A stretch of 64,000 nucleotides of DNA from Flavobacterium restrictum (lineage in GTDB: Bacteria > Bacteroidota > Bacteroidia > Flavobacteriales > Flavobacteriaceae): positions 372,001-436,000 of the forward strand of contig NZ_VJZT01000001.1 in assembly GCF_007097245.1 (NCBI RefSeq). Direction: 5' to 3'. Below, in pieces: positions 45,908 to 53,328 of the stretch. The notes below the pieces were generated by a model. It made no database searches, was not told the origin of the DNA, and saw nothing but the letters and a program-made list of their open reading frames with translations. Each line of letters opens with the position of its first letter. The first letter of the stretch is position 1. The translations under genes and the position numbers were made by a program.

Positions 45908-46112
45908 CTTCTTTTGTAGTTGTCAATTGGCTAATCGCCGAAATAATACCACCTGCAACGGCTACATATCCACCAATTGTAGTAATTGCAACAGGTAAAG
46001 CAACTGGAGCTGCCAAAATTGTTCCGCCTACGGCAGCCAAAACCAATCCGATATTTCGAAGCACTTTAAAAAACTTTGGACTGGGCGATTTTACTCTTTT
46101 TATGATATTCAT
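45888..46112 (-). CDS. Small membrane protein
   Basis: 74 residues. A basic N-terminus (MNIIKRVKSPSPKFFKV) is followed by two glycine/alanine-rich hydrophobic stretches (GLVLAAVGGTILAAPVALPV and TIGGYVAVAGGIISAISQL). It probably spans the membrane twice. It lies 11 bases after the DUF5675 gene and overlaps the 60-residue gene. The context suggests a phage-derived cassette. Confidence 0.5.
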   Translation of the reverse strand: MNIIKRVKSPSPKFFKVLRNIGLVLAAVGGTILAAPVALPVAITTIGGYVAVAGGIISAISQLTTTKEDVITTQ

Positions 46113-46123
46113 AATCTATGAAT

Positions 46124-46519
46124 TTAAGATTTGATAATTAATGCTACACTTTCGTTTTTGTCTAAAATTGGATTGACTAAATTTTTTAATTTAGCAAAAG
46201 CTTTTCTCGACATCAGACCTAAACCTGGTCCAGAAAGTTTTGTTACTGGAGCAATACAACCGTTTAATTCTTGCAAAGCATTATTGGCAGGATGAAACAG
46301 AATTAAACTTCTATTTTCTACATTGATTATTTCCAAATGGCATTGAAATTTCTTGCTGTACCGCTTTTTTATAAAATATTTCCCTTCCGGAATGCAGGAA
46401 ACTTTCGTTTCGTTCATCTTCCACGGCAATTCAATGGTTTTACAAATCAATTTACCTTCGCATTCGAGTTTTCCGTTTGTTCCGTCAGGTAAATAAGTTC
46501 TCGATAGTATTAAAACCAT
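46124..46519 (-). CDS. DUF5675 family protein
   Basis: 131 residues, compact and beta-rich. Typical features of DUF5675 are TYLPDGTNGKL, LICKTIELPWKMNE, SCIPEGKYFI, SLILFHPANNALQELNGCIA with a conserved His and Cys, and a final AFAKLKNLV helix. The His/Cys pattern recalls L,D-transpeptidase-like or murein-related folds seen in phage genes. It lies one base after the large DUF6266-like gene. A role in cell-wall interaction or element maintenance is possible. Confidence 0.72.
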   Translation of the reverse strand: MVLILSRTYLPDGTNGKLECEGKLICKTIELPWKMNETKVSCIPEGKYFIKKRYSKKFQCHLEIINVENRSLILFHPANNALQELNGCIAPVTKLSGPGLGLMSRKAFAKLKNLVNPILDKNESVALIIKS

Positions 46520-46520
46520 C

Positions 46521-47276
46521 TTACAATCCGCTCACTTGCACCAATGCTAATGGATTAAATGCACCATTTTTCAATGGGTACATTTGACCATTTACTTGTT
46601 GATAAAACTCAACTCCAAGAGCCAAAAACAAAGGTTTTGCACTTGCTGGAGTTACAGCGTTTGTTTGGCTAATTACAGCCGTAGCGGTAGTGTCCCAAGG
46701 TAAAATTGCCGTTTCTGAATGTGCTTCAACAAATGTTTCCGCTTCAAAATCTACTTCCGCACCAGCAGAAATGATTTTAAAATGTGTTGTTCCAGATGGT
46801 GCAGCAATCATATTAGCAGGGATAAATGAAGCCAAATCAACAGTAATATTTCCTGTAACTCTGTCAATTGCTCCCACAAACGGAGCAAATAAACTCGTCC
46901 CCAGTTTTCCACTGATATTGAATTCAAAACCTGCTAAAAGTTCGGCTTCACCATCAATTACGTTTCGTAATCCTCTAACACTGGTTAAATCAGCTTGGAT
47001 TACTTTAACCATTTGTTGCGTTAATCGGCTGACCATTCTACTGTCCGCAGAATTCAAAAGCAATGCTCTCAAAGCCGTTCTTAAAATCTTTCCTGCTTTA
47101 CCAGCTCGACCAAATTCAGAACCATTTTCACGTGTTCTTTGAAACGCAGGATCGCTCGCAATTCTGCTCGCATCAATGCCACCTTTTTCACGCGCCAAAT
47201 GTCCATCTTGCGTTTTGTAAAAAGTAATATCTCCGATAGTACCTTTTAATTTAATTATGCCTTTCTGTCTTGCCAT
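46521..47276 (-). CDS. DUF6266-like/phage-type hypothetical protein
   Basis: 251 residues starting MARQKGIIKLKGTIGDITFY, then KTQDGHLAREKGGID and a GRAGKAGKILRTALRALLL helix. The glycine-rich strand at the start and overall layout recall the DUF6266 protein at the other end (2030-2674), but sequence identity is low. The C-terminal half is beta-rich. It heads a minus-strand operon with DUF5675 and two small membrane proteins. Function unknown. Confidence 0.6.
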   Translation of the reverse strand: MARQKGIIKLKGTIGDITFYKTQDGHLAREKGGIDASRIASDPAFQRTRENGSEFGRAGKAGKILRTALRALLLNSADSRMVSRLTQQMVKVIQADLTSVRGLRNVIDGEAELLAGFEFNISGKLGTSLFAPFVGAIDRVTGNITVDLASFIPANMIAAPSGTTHFKIISAGAEVDFEAETFVEAHSETAILPWDTTATAVISQTNAVTPASAKPLFLALGVEFYQQVNGQMYPLKNGAFNPLALVQVSGL

Positions 47277-47495
47277 AATTTCTAAAATTTAAGTTTAAAA
47301 ACTCACTAATTACTCTTTCATCCCGATACTCGTTGCAACTAAATCTCGAATGATTATCAGCAAAGTTTTCATCTTTTAAACCTAATTTCAAAAAGTGAAT
47401 GTCAATAATGGTAGTAAAGAGTATATAATTACCTGTTTTAATCACTTATTCATAAAGTGATTTCCATAACTTTGTAGAGAATCGAAGCCAATTGA

Positions 47496-47762
47496 TTGTA
47501 TGTTGAGGTTACTCAAAGGCGTACCAAAGGCATAGATAGTGTATTAAAATATAAAAATGTGGTAGGAAGTAACACTAGGGTATGTATTTATCCAAAAGAT
47601 GTACAACGTATTACAGGTAAAACATATAGGCAGGCAAGATTGTATTTGAAAAAGGTAAAAGATAACCTCAACAAAGAGCCACATCAATTAATTTCAATTG
47701 AAGAATTTTGTGCCTTTTCAGGACTACAAATTGAACACGTTTTACGTTGTATTATCGGATAG
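47496..47762 (+). CDS. Small HTH-like protein at the right end of element 2
   Basis: Up to 88 residues, with an uncertain start (TTG at 47496; a GTG at 47559 is also possible). The core YPKDVQRITGKTYRQARLYL followed by KKVKDNLNKEPHQLISIEEF and CAFSGLQIEHVLRCI looks like a helical DNA-binding protein and has the feel of a conserved flavobacterial small protein. It lies between the phage-like operon and the right arm repeats. It could assist recombination. Confidence 0.45.
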   Translation: MYVEVTQRRTKGIDSVLKYKNVVGSNTRVCIYPKDVQRITGKTYRQARLYLKKVKDNLNKEPHQLISIEEFCAFSGLQIEHVLRCIIG

Positions 47763-47812
47763 GATTTGATGCTTCTACGAGGCTCAAAACAATTCTCTAT
47801 CCATTAAAAACT

Positions 47813-47830
47813 AGTTCATTAAGCAGTTCA
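47813..47830. repeat. AGTTCA pair resembling arm repeats of the decayed element
   Basis: AGTTCA at 47813 and 47825 (12-base period), within a context (AGTTCATTAAGCAGTTCAAA) that resembles AGTTCAATAACCAGTTCAAA at 48198. It may be a leftover arm site from an earlier integration. Confidence 0.35.
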
Positions 47831-47917
47831 AATAACAGTGTAAACACTTGGTTTATATGGATATATTGATTATATTTACATAAAATATTATTTAACGTTC
47901 TTTATTGGTTTTTACTA

Positions 47918-47939
47918 GTGACCTATTTAATGACCTATC
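47918..47939. repeat. Arm-type repeats, right end of element 2
   Basis: GTGACCTATT at 47918-47927 and ATGACCTATC at 47930-47939, 12-base period, matching the pair at 19851-19872. Confidence 0.6.
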
Positions 47940-47992
47940 GAAACATATTACAGCTAAACCCTTATAAACACTAGCATAAAAAGAGAGATACA

Positions 47993-48009
47993 AATCCCTC
48001 TTTCTCCGC
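47993..48009 (+). repeat. att core, right
   Basis: AATCCCTCTTTCTCCGC, identical over 17 bases to the tRNA-Ser 3' end at 1867-1883. It closes element 2 and opens the older, decayed accessory region. Confidence 0.87.
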
Positions 48010-48032
48010 CAGTAGAAATACAAATTGAATTA

Positions 48033-48067
48033 AAACCCTTTAAATCGTATGATTTAAAGGGTTTTTG
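48033..48067 (+). terminator. Terminator following the right att copy
   Basis: AAACCCTTTAAATC and GATTTAAAGGGTTT form a perfect 14-bp stem around GTAT, followed by T-rich sequence. It takes the same position as the terminators after the other two att copies. Confidence 0.85.
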
Positions 48068-48113
48068 TTTTTACAACACCTTCAAATTATTCATTAATGC
48101 GTTAACCTAAAGG

Positions 48114-48165
48114 GATAAAATCGGTTACAATAAACTATCCGAAATTAGGGTAACCGATTTTTATC
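48114..48165. terminator. Inverted repeat, possible bidirectional terminator
   Basis: GATAAAATCGGTTAC (48114) pairs with GTAACCGATTTTTATC (48150) around a 21-base loop. Confidence 0.5.
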
Positions 48166-48197
48166 TCTGGGATAGTATTTACAAGGCTTCCGAACCA

Positions 48198-48237
48198 GTT
48201 CAATAACCAGTTCAAAAAGTAGTTCACTATCTGAACA
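48198..48237. repeat. AGTTCA array and operator-like inverted repeat before the decayed integrase
   Basis: AGTTCA at 48198, 48210 and 48222, exactly 12 bases apart, then GTTCA-N5-TGAAC at 48223-48237. The layout parallels the arm repeats and GTTCA/TGAAC repeat before the intact integrase at 19.9 kb. Confidence 0.55.
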
Positions 48238-48293
48238 TCTTGTGATATAGTCTTTTTAGAATTAAATTTAATACTAACTAAAAGGTTACCACA

Positions 48294-48597
48294 ATGAAAA
48301 CAAAAGTATCAATTCTCTTTTACATCAAGAGATCAAAAGCCAACAATTAAGGCATCTGCCCTATTTATGCAAGAGTAACAGTGCAAGCCAAACGATTTGA
48401 GTTTAGTGCTAACAAGTATATAAATCCCGAACGATAGTCGCAAGAAGGGGCTAAAGTGAAGGGTACAAATGAAGAAGCTAGAACAATAAATAACGATCTT
48501 GATTTGATGAAATCTAGAGTGATTTGACGTTCAATTGGAACTAATCCATAAAAACGAAGAATTATTTCAGGAAAATTTAAAATCAAGAATATTAAGG
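48294..48597 (+). pseudogene. Decayed tyrosine recombinase, N-terminal part
   Basis: Starting at ATG 48294, the frame reads MKTKVSILFYIKRSKANN, stop, GICPIYARVTVQAKRFEFSA then NKYINPER, stop, then KGTNEEARTINNDLDLMKSR, stop, and after a frameshift FDVQLELIHKNEELFQENL. This matches the arm-binding and early core-binding region of the IntDOT-like integrase at 19998 (NLLFFVKKSKIKANGTAPIY...). Three stops and a shift make it inactive, and the catalytic domain is missing. It marks an older element at the same tRNA locus. Confidence 0.8.
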
Positions 48598-49014
48598 ATT
48601 TGTTGTGTTAGTTTGGTGGGTGTTGTTATAAATAGCACTTTGGTCCAAAAATAATTTAAATTCAAAAAAATGATAGATGTATTTATAAAGGACATTTAGA
48701 ATATAACGCAAGCTGTTAGGATTTTTAGCACTATTCAAAATAAAAATACGGACTTAATGATTAACTTTGATCTAGCGATACGGTTTTCCCTCTTCTTGCA
48801 TACATGTTATTTTAAGACTTTAAGGTGATTAAATCAATTCTGATAAAATTTTAGCGATTGTAAAAAAGAAAGGATTTAATTATGAAATTTTGGAGGCGAT
48901 AAGTTGTATTAATGGGTAGAAATTATGATAGAATTTTAGAAGTACAGACTTTTTGAGATTGTGGAAGTATCAGAAAGTATGCCGTTTTATTTTATTAAAA
49001 TTAAAAAAACAACA
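48598..49014. other. Non-coding stretch, nothing recognised
   Basis: About 400 AT-rich bases between the integrase remnant and the AraC-type gene. No convincing frame, repeat or RNA was seen; it is probably decayed sequence. Confidence 0.4.
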
Positions 49015-49770
49015 ATGAAAATCGAAATTAAATCCCTTTTTCCAGATAGTTCAATTACTCATTTTGTACATAGTTTTTGGATGCTCGAAAACAAAACGCA
49101 AAAAGATATTCCTTCGACTGTTTTGCCAAACGGAATGGTCGATTTGATTGTAATGAAAACCGACTCGCAGGAATGGGAAATGGTAATCCGAGGCATTGAC
49201 ACCATGTCGGGTGACGTGAGCATTTTATCCGGAACAAAAATGTTTTCCATTGGGTTCAAATTACTAGCCGTTGAATATTTATTTAAGGATTCTATCAAAA
49301 ATATTCTCAATGAAGGTAAAATTATGGCAAACGATTATTGGCAATTTGACGAAATGGATTTAATCGATTTAGAAAGCTTTTGTAGTAAAGCAACTCAAAT
49401 AATAAATACCATTGCAACTCAAACTATTGATAGCCGAAAGAAAAAATTATTTGAACACCTATACGCCACAGATGGCTCAATGTCAGTAAATGAATTGTCA
49501 GAAAAAGTGTTTTGGAATAGTCGCCAAATCAATCGGTACTTCAATCAAACTTTTGGTATTTCACTCAAAACCTATTGCAATATTCTTCGGTTCGGAGCTT
49601 CTTTTAAACAGATTAGCGAAGGCAAAATTTTTCCTGAACAAAATTTTACCGACCAAAATCATTTTATCAAAGAGATAAAAAAATATGCTGGCGTAACCCC
49701 AAAAGAGTTGAGTAAAAACAAAGAGGGTCGATTTCTAAACATTACAGCCATCAAATGTTTTCCATTCTAA
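49015..49770 (+). CDS. AraC-family transcriptional regulator
   Basis: 251 residues from ATG 49015 (MKIEIKSLFPDSS...); earlier in-frame starts exist at 48961 (GTG) and 48979. The N-terminal domain resembles the DUF6597-type sensor (THFVHSFWMLENKTQKDIPS, VLPNGMVDLIVMK). The C-terminal HTH includes SVNELSEKVFWNSRQINRYF and a second helix pair ending AGVTPKELSK. It overlaps nothing and lies 74 bases before a Tet(X)-like monooxygenase, which it probably regulates. Confidence 0.82.
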   Translation: MKIEIKSLFPDSSITHFVHSFWMLENKTQKDIPSTVLPNGMVDLIVMKTDSQEWEMVIRGIDTMSGDVSILSGTKMFSIGFKLLAVEYLFKDSIKNILNEGKIMANDYWQFDEMDLIDLESFCSKATQIINTIATQTIDSRKKKLFEHLYATDGSMSVNELSEKVFWNSRQINRYFNQTFGISLKTYCNILRFGASFKQISEGKIFPEQNFTDQNHFIKEIKKYAGVTPKELSKNKEGRFLNITAIKCFPF

Positions 49771-49844
49771 AAACGACCGATTTATACTATTTTATTAATC
49801 GGTATCGCCACATCTTTGCATTGAAAATTAAACAATGTAAAATC

Positions 49845-50999
49845 ATGATACAAAATAAAAAAATAGCTATTGTTGGCGGCGGTCCAGGCGGATTAATACT
49901 CGCAAGACTACTACAACTAAAAAATGTTGCTGTAAAAGTATATGAAAGAGATTTTAATGCAGCCGCAAGAGTGCAAGGCACAACACTCGATTTACACGAA
50001 GATTCGGGTTTAAAAGCCATCCGTGAAGCTGGACTTTTAGAAGAATTTAAAAAAAATTATCGACCTGGAGCCGACAGAATGCTCCTTACAAATGAAAACG
50101 CTGAAGTTTTTTTAAGTGACCACGAAGGAAAACCCGAAGCCGATTTTGGAAGCGAACATTTTCGACCGGAAATAGATAGAGGCCCGTTAAGGCAACTATT
50201 GTTAGAATCATTACAATCCGATACCGTTGTTTGGGACAGCCAATTTGTTTCAATGGAAATACAAAATGAGGGTTGGCTATTACATTTCAAAAACGGAACA
50301 GCAGCTTATGCAGATATTGTAATTGGGGCTGATGGTGCAAACTCAAAAATCCGACCTTACATTACCAATATAAAATCTTTTTACACGGGCACATCAGGTT
50401 TAATGGGCAGTGTCGAAACCCCCGAAACAACAGCTCCATACATTCATAAACTTTTGAAAGATGGAAAAATAATGGCTTTTGGCGGTGGACTATTTTTTTG
50501 TGTAGCCTCAAAAGGAGATGGCAGTTTGGCTTATTATCTTTCCTACAAAACAGACGAGAGCCATTTTAAAAATTTAGATTTAGCTAATAAAAAACAAATG
50601 CTTTCTTGGTTCAAAAACGATTTTGCAGAATGGGGCAATGTATGGCAAGAATTGTTTGAAAATGCTGAAACTCCTTTTATGCCTATCCCAATTTATTGTA
50701 TGCCATTAAATCAAACTTGGGAAGCGTTGCCAAACCTTACAATCCTAGGCGATGCCGCTCATGTAATGCCACCGTATGCTGGCGAAGGAGTTAATATGGC
50801 AATGTTAGACGCAGTTGAATTGAGCGAATGCTTAACATCAGACAAGTATAAATCCATACAAGAAGCTATTTCTTTTTATGAAGTAACTATGCGAAAAAGA
50901 GCGTCAATAGCAGCTCAAGCCTCTTTAGAAAATGGCGATATGATGCATAGCGAAGGTGCTTTAGAGAAGATGTTGGCTTTTTTTAGCGGAAACGATTAA
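49845..50999 (+). CDS. Tet(X)-like FAD-dependent monooxygenase
   Basis: 384 residues from ATG 49845; the frame is open further upstream into the AraC end, but the FAD motif fits this start. It carries GGGPGGLILARLL, YERD, a QGTTLDLHEDSGLKAIREAG stretch very like the GGTLDLHKGSGQEAMKKAG of Tet(X), IDRGPLRQLLLESL, an ADGANSKIR motif and GDAAHVMPPYAGEGVNMAML. Length and order equal those of Tet(X), which hydroxylates and inactivates tetracyclines. Sequence identity could not be measured, so resistance is not claimed. It lies downstream of an AraC regulator. Confidence 0.82.
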   Translation: MIQNKKIAIVGGGPGGLILARLLQLKNVAVKVYERDFNAAARVQGTTLDLHEDSGLKAIREAGLLEEFKKNYRPGADRMLLTNENAEVFLSDHEGKPEADFGSEHFRPEIDRGPLRQLLLESLQSDTVVWDSQFVSMEIQNEGWLLHFKNGTAAYADIVIGADGANSKIRPYITNIKSFYTGTSGLMGSVETPETTAPYIHKLLKDGKIMAFGGGLFFCVASKGDGSLAYYLSYKTDESHFKNLDLANKKQMLSWFKNDFAEWGNVWQELFENAETPFMPIPIYCMPLNQTWEALPNLTILGDAAHVMPPYAGEGVNMAMLDAVELSECLTSDKYKSIQEAISFYEVTMRKRASIAAQASLENGDMMHSEGALEKMLAFFSGND

Positions 51000-51040
51000 A
51001 TTACATAAAATTAATATGTTACGTACAAAAAGTGATTATT

Positions 51041-51084
51041 AAATACAAGAAATGCTGTCCTTGATAGACAGCATTTCGTATTTA
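51041..51084. terminator. Bidirectional terminator between convergent genes
   Basis: AAATAC-AAG-AAATGCTGTC pairs with GACAGCATTT-CG-TATTT around CTTGATA. It sits between the plus-strand monooxygenase and the minus-strand dehydrogenase. Confidence 0.7.
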
Positions 51085-51094
51085 ATTCTAGAAT

Positions 51095-51847
51095 TTACAA
51101 CAAACCACCAGCAACTGTAATCCGCTCTCCAGTAACCCAACCCGCATCATCAGATGCCAAGAAAACGGCAACTTTTGCAATATCGTCTGGCTCACCTGTG
51201 CGACCCAATGGCGTCATTGCCACCATTTGTTTTTCTAAATCGCCACCAATTATGCCAGCCGTATGATTCCCTTCGGTATCAGTAACGCCTGGTGCAATCG
51301 TATTTACTCGTATTTTTCTAGATCCTAATTCTTTGGCTAATACTTTTGTAAAAGTATCAACCGCCGATTTTGCGGCACAATATACAATCAAACCAGCCAT
51401 AGGATTGGTGCTTACCGTAGAACTAATATTGATAATGCTTCCGCCACTTTCTCCAAACAATTCAACGGCTTGTTGCGAGCACAACAAATTGCCCAAAACG
51501 TGGGTATTCATTTGTCTGTTGAAACTTTCTTCTGAAACAGCTTCTAATGGTTCAAATGCAAAAACACCAGCATTATTGACTAAAATATCCAGTCTGCCAA
51601 ACGCTTTTTTTGTTTCTTCAAACATGCGTTGCACATCTACCAACTTGGTAACATCGCAATGAACAGCAATGGCAGCACCTCCATTTTTTGTAATTTCATT
51701 AACCACTTTTTCGGCACCGACTTTATCTGATGCGTAATTGACACCCACTTTTGCACCTGCATTGGCAAAAGCTTTAGCAATTCCTGCACCAATTCCTTTT
51801 GATGAACCAGTAATTACGGCTACTTTATCTTTTAATTTCAATTCCAT
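51095..51847 (-). CDS. Short-chain dehydrogenase/reductase
   Basis: 250 residues, classical SDR. It shows the cofactor motif TGSSKGIGAG near residue 14, NNAG (DILVNNAGVF), and the catalytic Ser in INISSTVST with Y-x-x-x-K in YCAAKSAVD. The C-terminus is WVTGERITVAGG. It is an NAD(P)-dependent oxidoreductase with unknown substrate. It is divergent from an HxlR regulator, with an inverted repeat between them, so HxlR probably controls it. A paralogue lies at 56009-56764. Confidence 0.87.
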   Translation of the reverse strand: MELKLKDKVAVITGSSKGIGAGIAKAFANAGAKVGVNYASDKVGAEKVVNEITKNGGAAIAVHCDVTKLVDVQRMFEETKKAFGRLDILVNNAGVFAFEPLEAVSEESFNRQMNTHVLGNLLCSQQAVELFGESGGSIINISSTVSTNPMAGLIVYCAAKSAVDTFTKVLAKELGSRKIRVNTIAPGVTDTEGNHTAGIIGGDLEKQMVAMTPLGRTGEPDDIAKVAVFLASDDAGWVTGERITVAGGLL

Positions 51848-51907
51848 TTTTATTTACTTAATTAATGAACTGCAAAATTAAATTAAAGGTATCTTTGCCA
51901 CAAGTAT

Positions 51908-51921
51908 GTACTTATTAGTAC
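51908..51921. promoter_or_regulatory. Inverted repeat, likely HxlR operator
   Basis: GTACT-TATT-AGTAC in the intergenic region between the divergent SDR and HxlR genes. GTAC-containing inverted repeats of this kind are bound by HxlR-family regulators. Confidence 0.55.
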
Positions 51922-51977
51922 CTTATAAACTAAAAAGTATGTATTGTTGATTATCATTGATTTAAAAATGAATAAAA

Positions 51978-52325
51978 ATGAAAAATAAATCAAATAGTTC
52001 TGAAACGACACAAATGTGTGGTGTTGATTATGCTTTTAAACGCATTGGTGGAAAATATAAAGGCAGAATTTTATGGTATTTATATTCAAAAACGGTGCTT
52101 CGTTACGGTGAGTTGAGCCGAACTTTACCCGATATTACCACCAAAATGCTTACCCAAACCTTACGAGAATTGGAATACGATAATTTGATAACCCGAAAAA
52201 TGTATCACGAAGTGCCACCAAAAGTAGAATATTCTGTTAGCGAAACAGGGCAAGAGCTCATTCCTTTTATAAAATATTTGCATCATTGGGGGAATAAGCA
52301 GTTGGAAAAAGGATTTACTCACTAA
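51978..52325 (+). CDS. HxlR-family transcriptional regulator
   Basis: 115 residues with a conserved N-terminal cysteine (TQMCGVDYAFKRIGGKYKGR), then the winged helix RYGELSRTLPDITTKMLTQT, LRELEYDNLITRKMY and VEYSVSETGQEL. HxlR regulators often sense electrophiles or oxidants through that cysteine. It is divergent from the SDR gene and 86 bases upstream of an NmrA-like gene, both plausible targets. Confidence 0.87.
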   Translation: MKNKSNSSETTQMCGVDYAFKRIGGKYKGRILWYLYSKTVLRYGELSRTLPDITTKMLTQTLRELEYDNLITRKMYHEVPPKVEYSVSETGQELIPFIKYLHHWGNKQLEKGFTH

Positions 52326-52411
52326 ATTCAAACACAACAAACGTAGATTTGAACACATCATTATTTTAAAATAGAATGAATTTTACAACATTAAATTTTA
52401 AAACAAAAAAG

Positions 52412-53308
52412 ATGAAAATTATTGTAACAGGTTCTTTAGGAAACATTAGCAAGCCATTAACCCAAGAGTTAGTGCAAAAAGGGCATCAAATAACGGTTAT
52501 TAGCAGTAATCCCGAAAAACAAGAAGCAATCGAAAAATTAGGTGCAAGTCCTGCAATTAGCTCTTTAGAAGATGTTGATTTTATTGCAGAAACGTTTCAT
52601 GGTGCAGCTATAGTCTATACAATGGTACCACCAGCAAATTATTTTGACCACAGCCTTGATTTATTGGGTTACTACAAAAGAATTGGCAGTAATTATGCAA
52701 CAGCAATCGAAAAATCGGGTGTAAACAAAGTAATTAATTTGAGCACTATTGGTGGGCATTTAAGCGAAGGAAATGGTATTCTTAAAGGTGCAAACCAAGT
52801 AGAAAGTATTCTGAACCAATTGAGTAATGATGTTGCCATAACGCACATGCGACCAACTGAATTTTATTACAACTTATTACCTCAAGTGTATAATGCAAAA
52901 GCAAGCGGTTTTATAGGTTCAGCTATTGGTAATGATGTGATTAATTGTTGGGTTTCACCAAAAGACATTGCAACAGCCATTGCAAATGAAATCGAAATTG
53001 GAGTTTCAGGAAGAAAAGTGCGTTATGTAGCAAGCGAAGAAATAACCTATGATAAATTGGCAAGTATTTTAGGTGAAGCAATTGGCAAAAAAGATTTAAA
53101 ATGGGTACAATTTACAAATGAAGAAATGATCAATCGATTAATTGCTGCGGGTATGCAACCTAAAATTGCGGAAGATTTAACAGAAATGTATCATGCCATT
53201 CACACTGGTTTATTGTACGAAGATTACAAATTAAATAAACCAATTATTTTTGGAAAAGTGAAAGTAAAAGATTTTGCACTTGATTTTGCAAAGGCTTATA
53301 ATTCGTAA
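52412..53308 (+). CDS. NmrA-like NAD(P)-binding protein
   Basis: 298 residues from ATG 52412 (MKIIVTGSLGNISKPLTQEL); an upstream ATG at 52376 would add 12 residues. The N-terminus has the modified Rossmann motif TGSLGNISKP, then VVYTMVPPANYFD and HMRPTEFYYNLLPQ, typical of NmrA/atypical SDR proteins that bind NAD(P) and serve as quinone reductases or redox sensors. It follows HxlR on the same strand, probably under its control. Substrate unknown. Confidence 0.8.
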   Translation: MKIIVTGSLGNISKPLTQELVQKGHQITVISSNPEKQEAIEKLGASPAISSLEDVDFIAETFHGAAIVYTMVPPANYFDHSLDLLGYYKRIGSNYATAIEKSGVNKVINLSTIGGHLSEGNGILKGANQVESILNQLSNDVAITHMRPTEFYYNLLPQVYNAKASGFIGSAIGNDVINCWVSPKDIATAIANEIEIGVSGRKVRYVASEEITYDKLASILGEAIGKKDLKWVQFTNEEMINRLIAAGMQPKIAEDLTEMYHAIHTGLLYEDYKLNKPIIFGKVKVKDFALDFAKAYNS

Positions 53309-53328
53309 ATTGCAAAATATTTTAAGCA

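Larger units (their letters stand above)
19735..48009. mobile_element. Integrated element 2 (tRNA-Ser island with integrase at left end, defence cargo)
   Basis: Bounded by the att copies at 19735-19747 and 47993-48009. The integrase lies at the left end, and paired GTGACCTATT-type repeats lie inside both ends (19851-19894 and 47918-47939). It carries a replication module (26.6-28.5 kb), four recognisable defence systems (28.6-43.6 kb), a hairpin array and a phage-like small-gene cassette. No relaxase or conjugation apparatus is seen. Its gene order is mirror-reversed relative to element 1. Confidence 0.8.

Noticed and set aside
47251..47445. A 64-codon minus-strand frame upstream of the DUF6266-like gene
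   Set aside because: It overlaps that gene in another frame and sits where its promoter should be; no conserved features.
1867..48009. Integrative and conjugative element able to transfer itself
   Set aside because: No relaxase, coupling protein or Tra genes were found in either interval. RteC-like proteins and integrases alone do not make a conjugative element.
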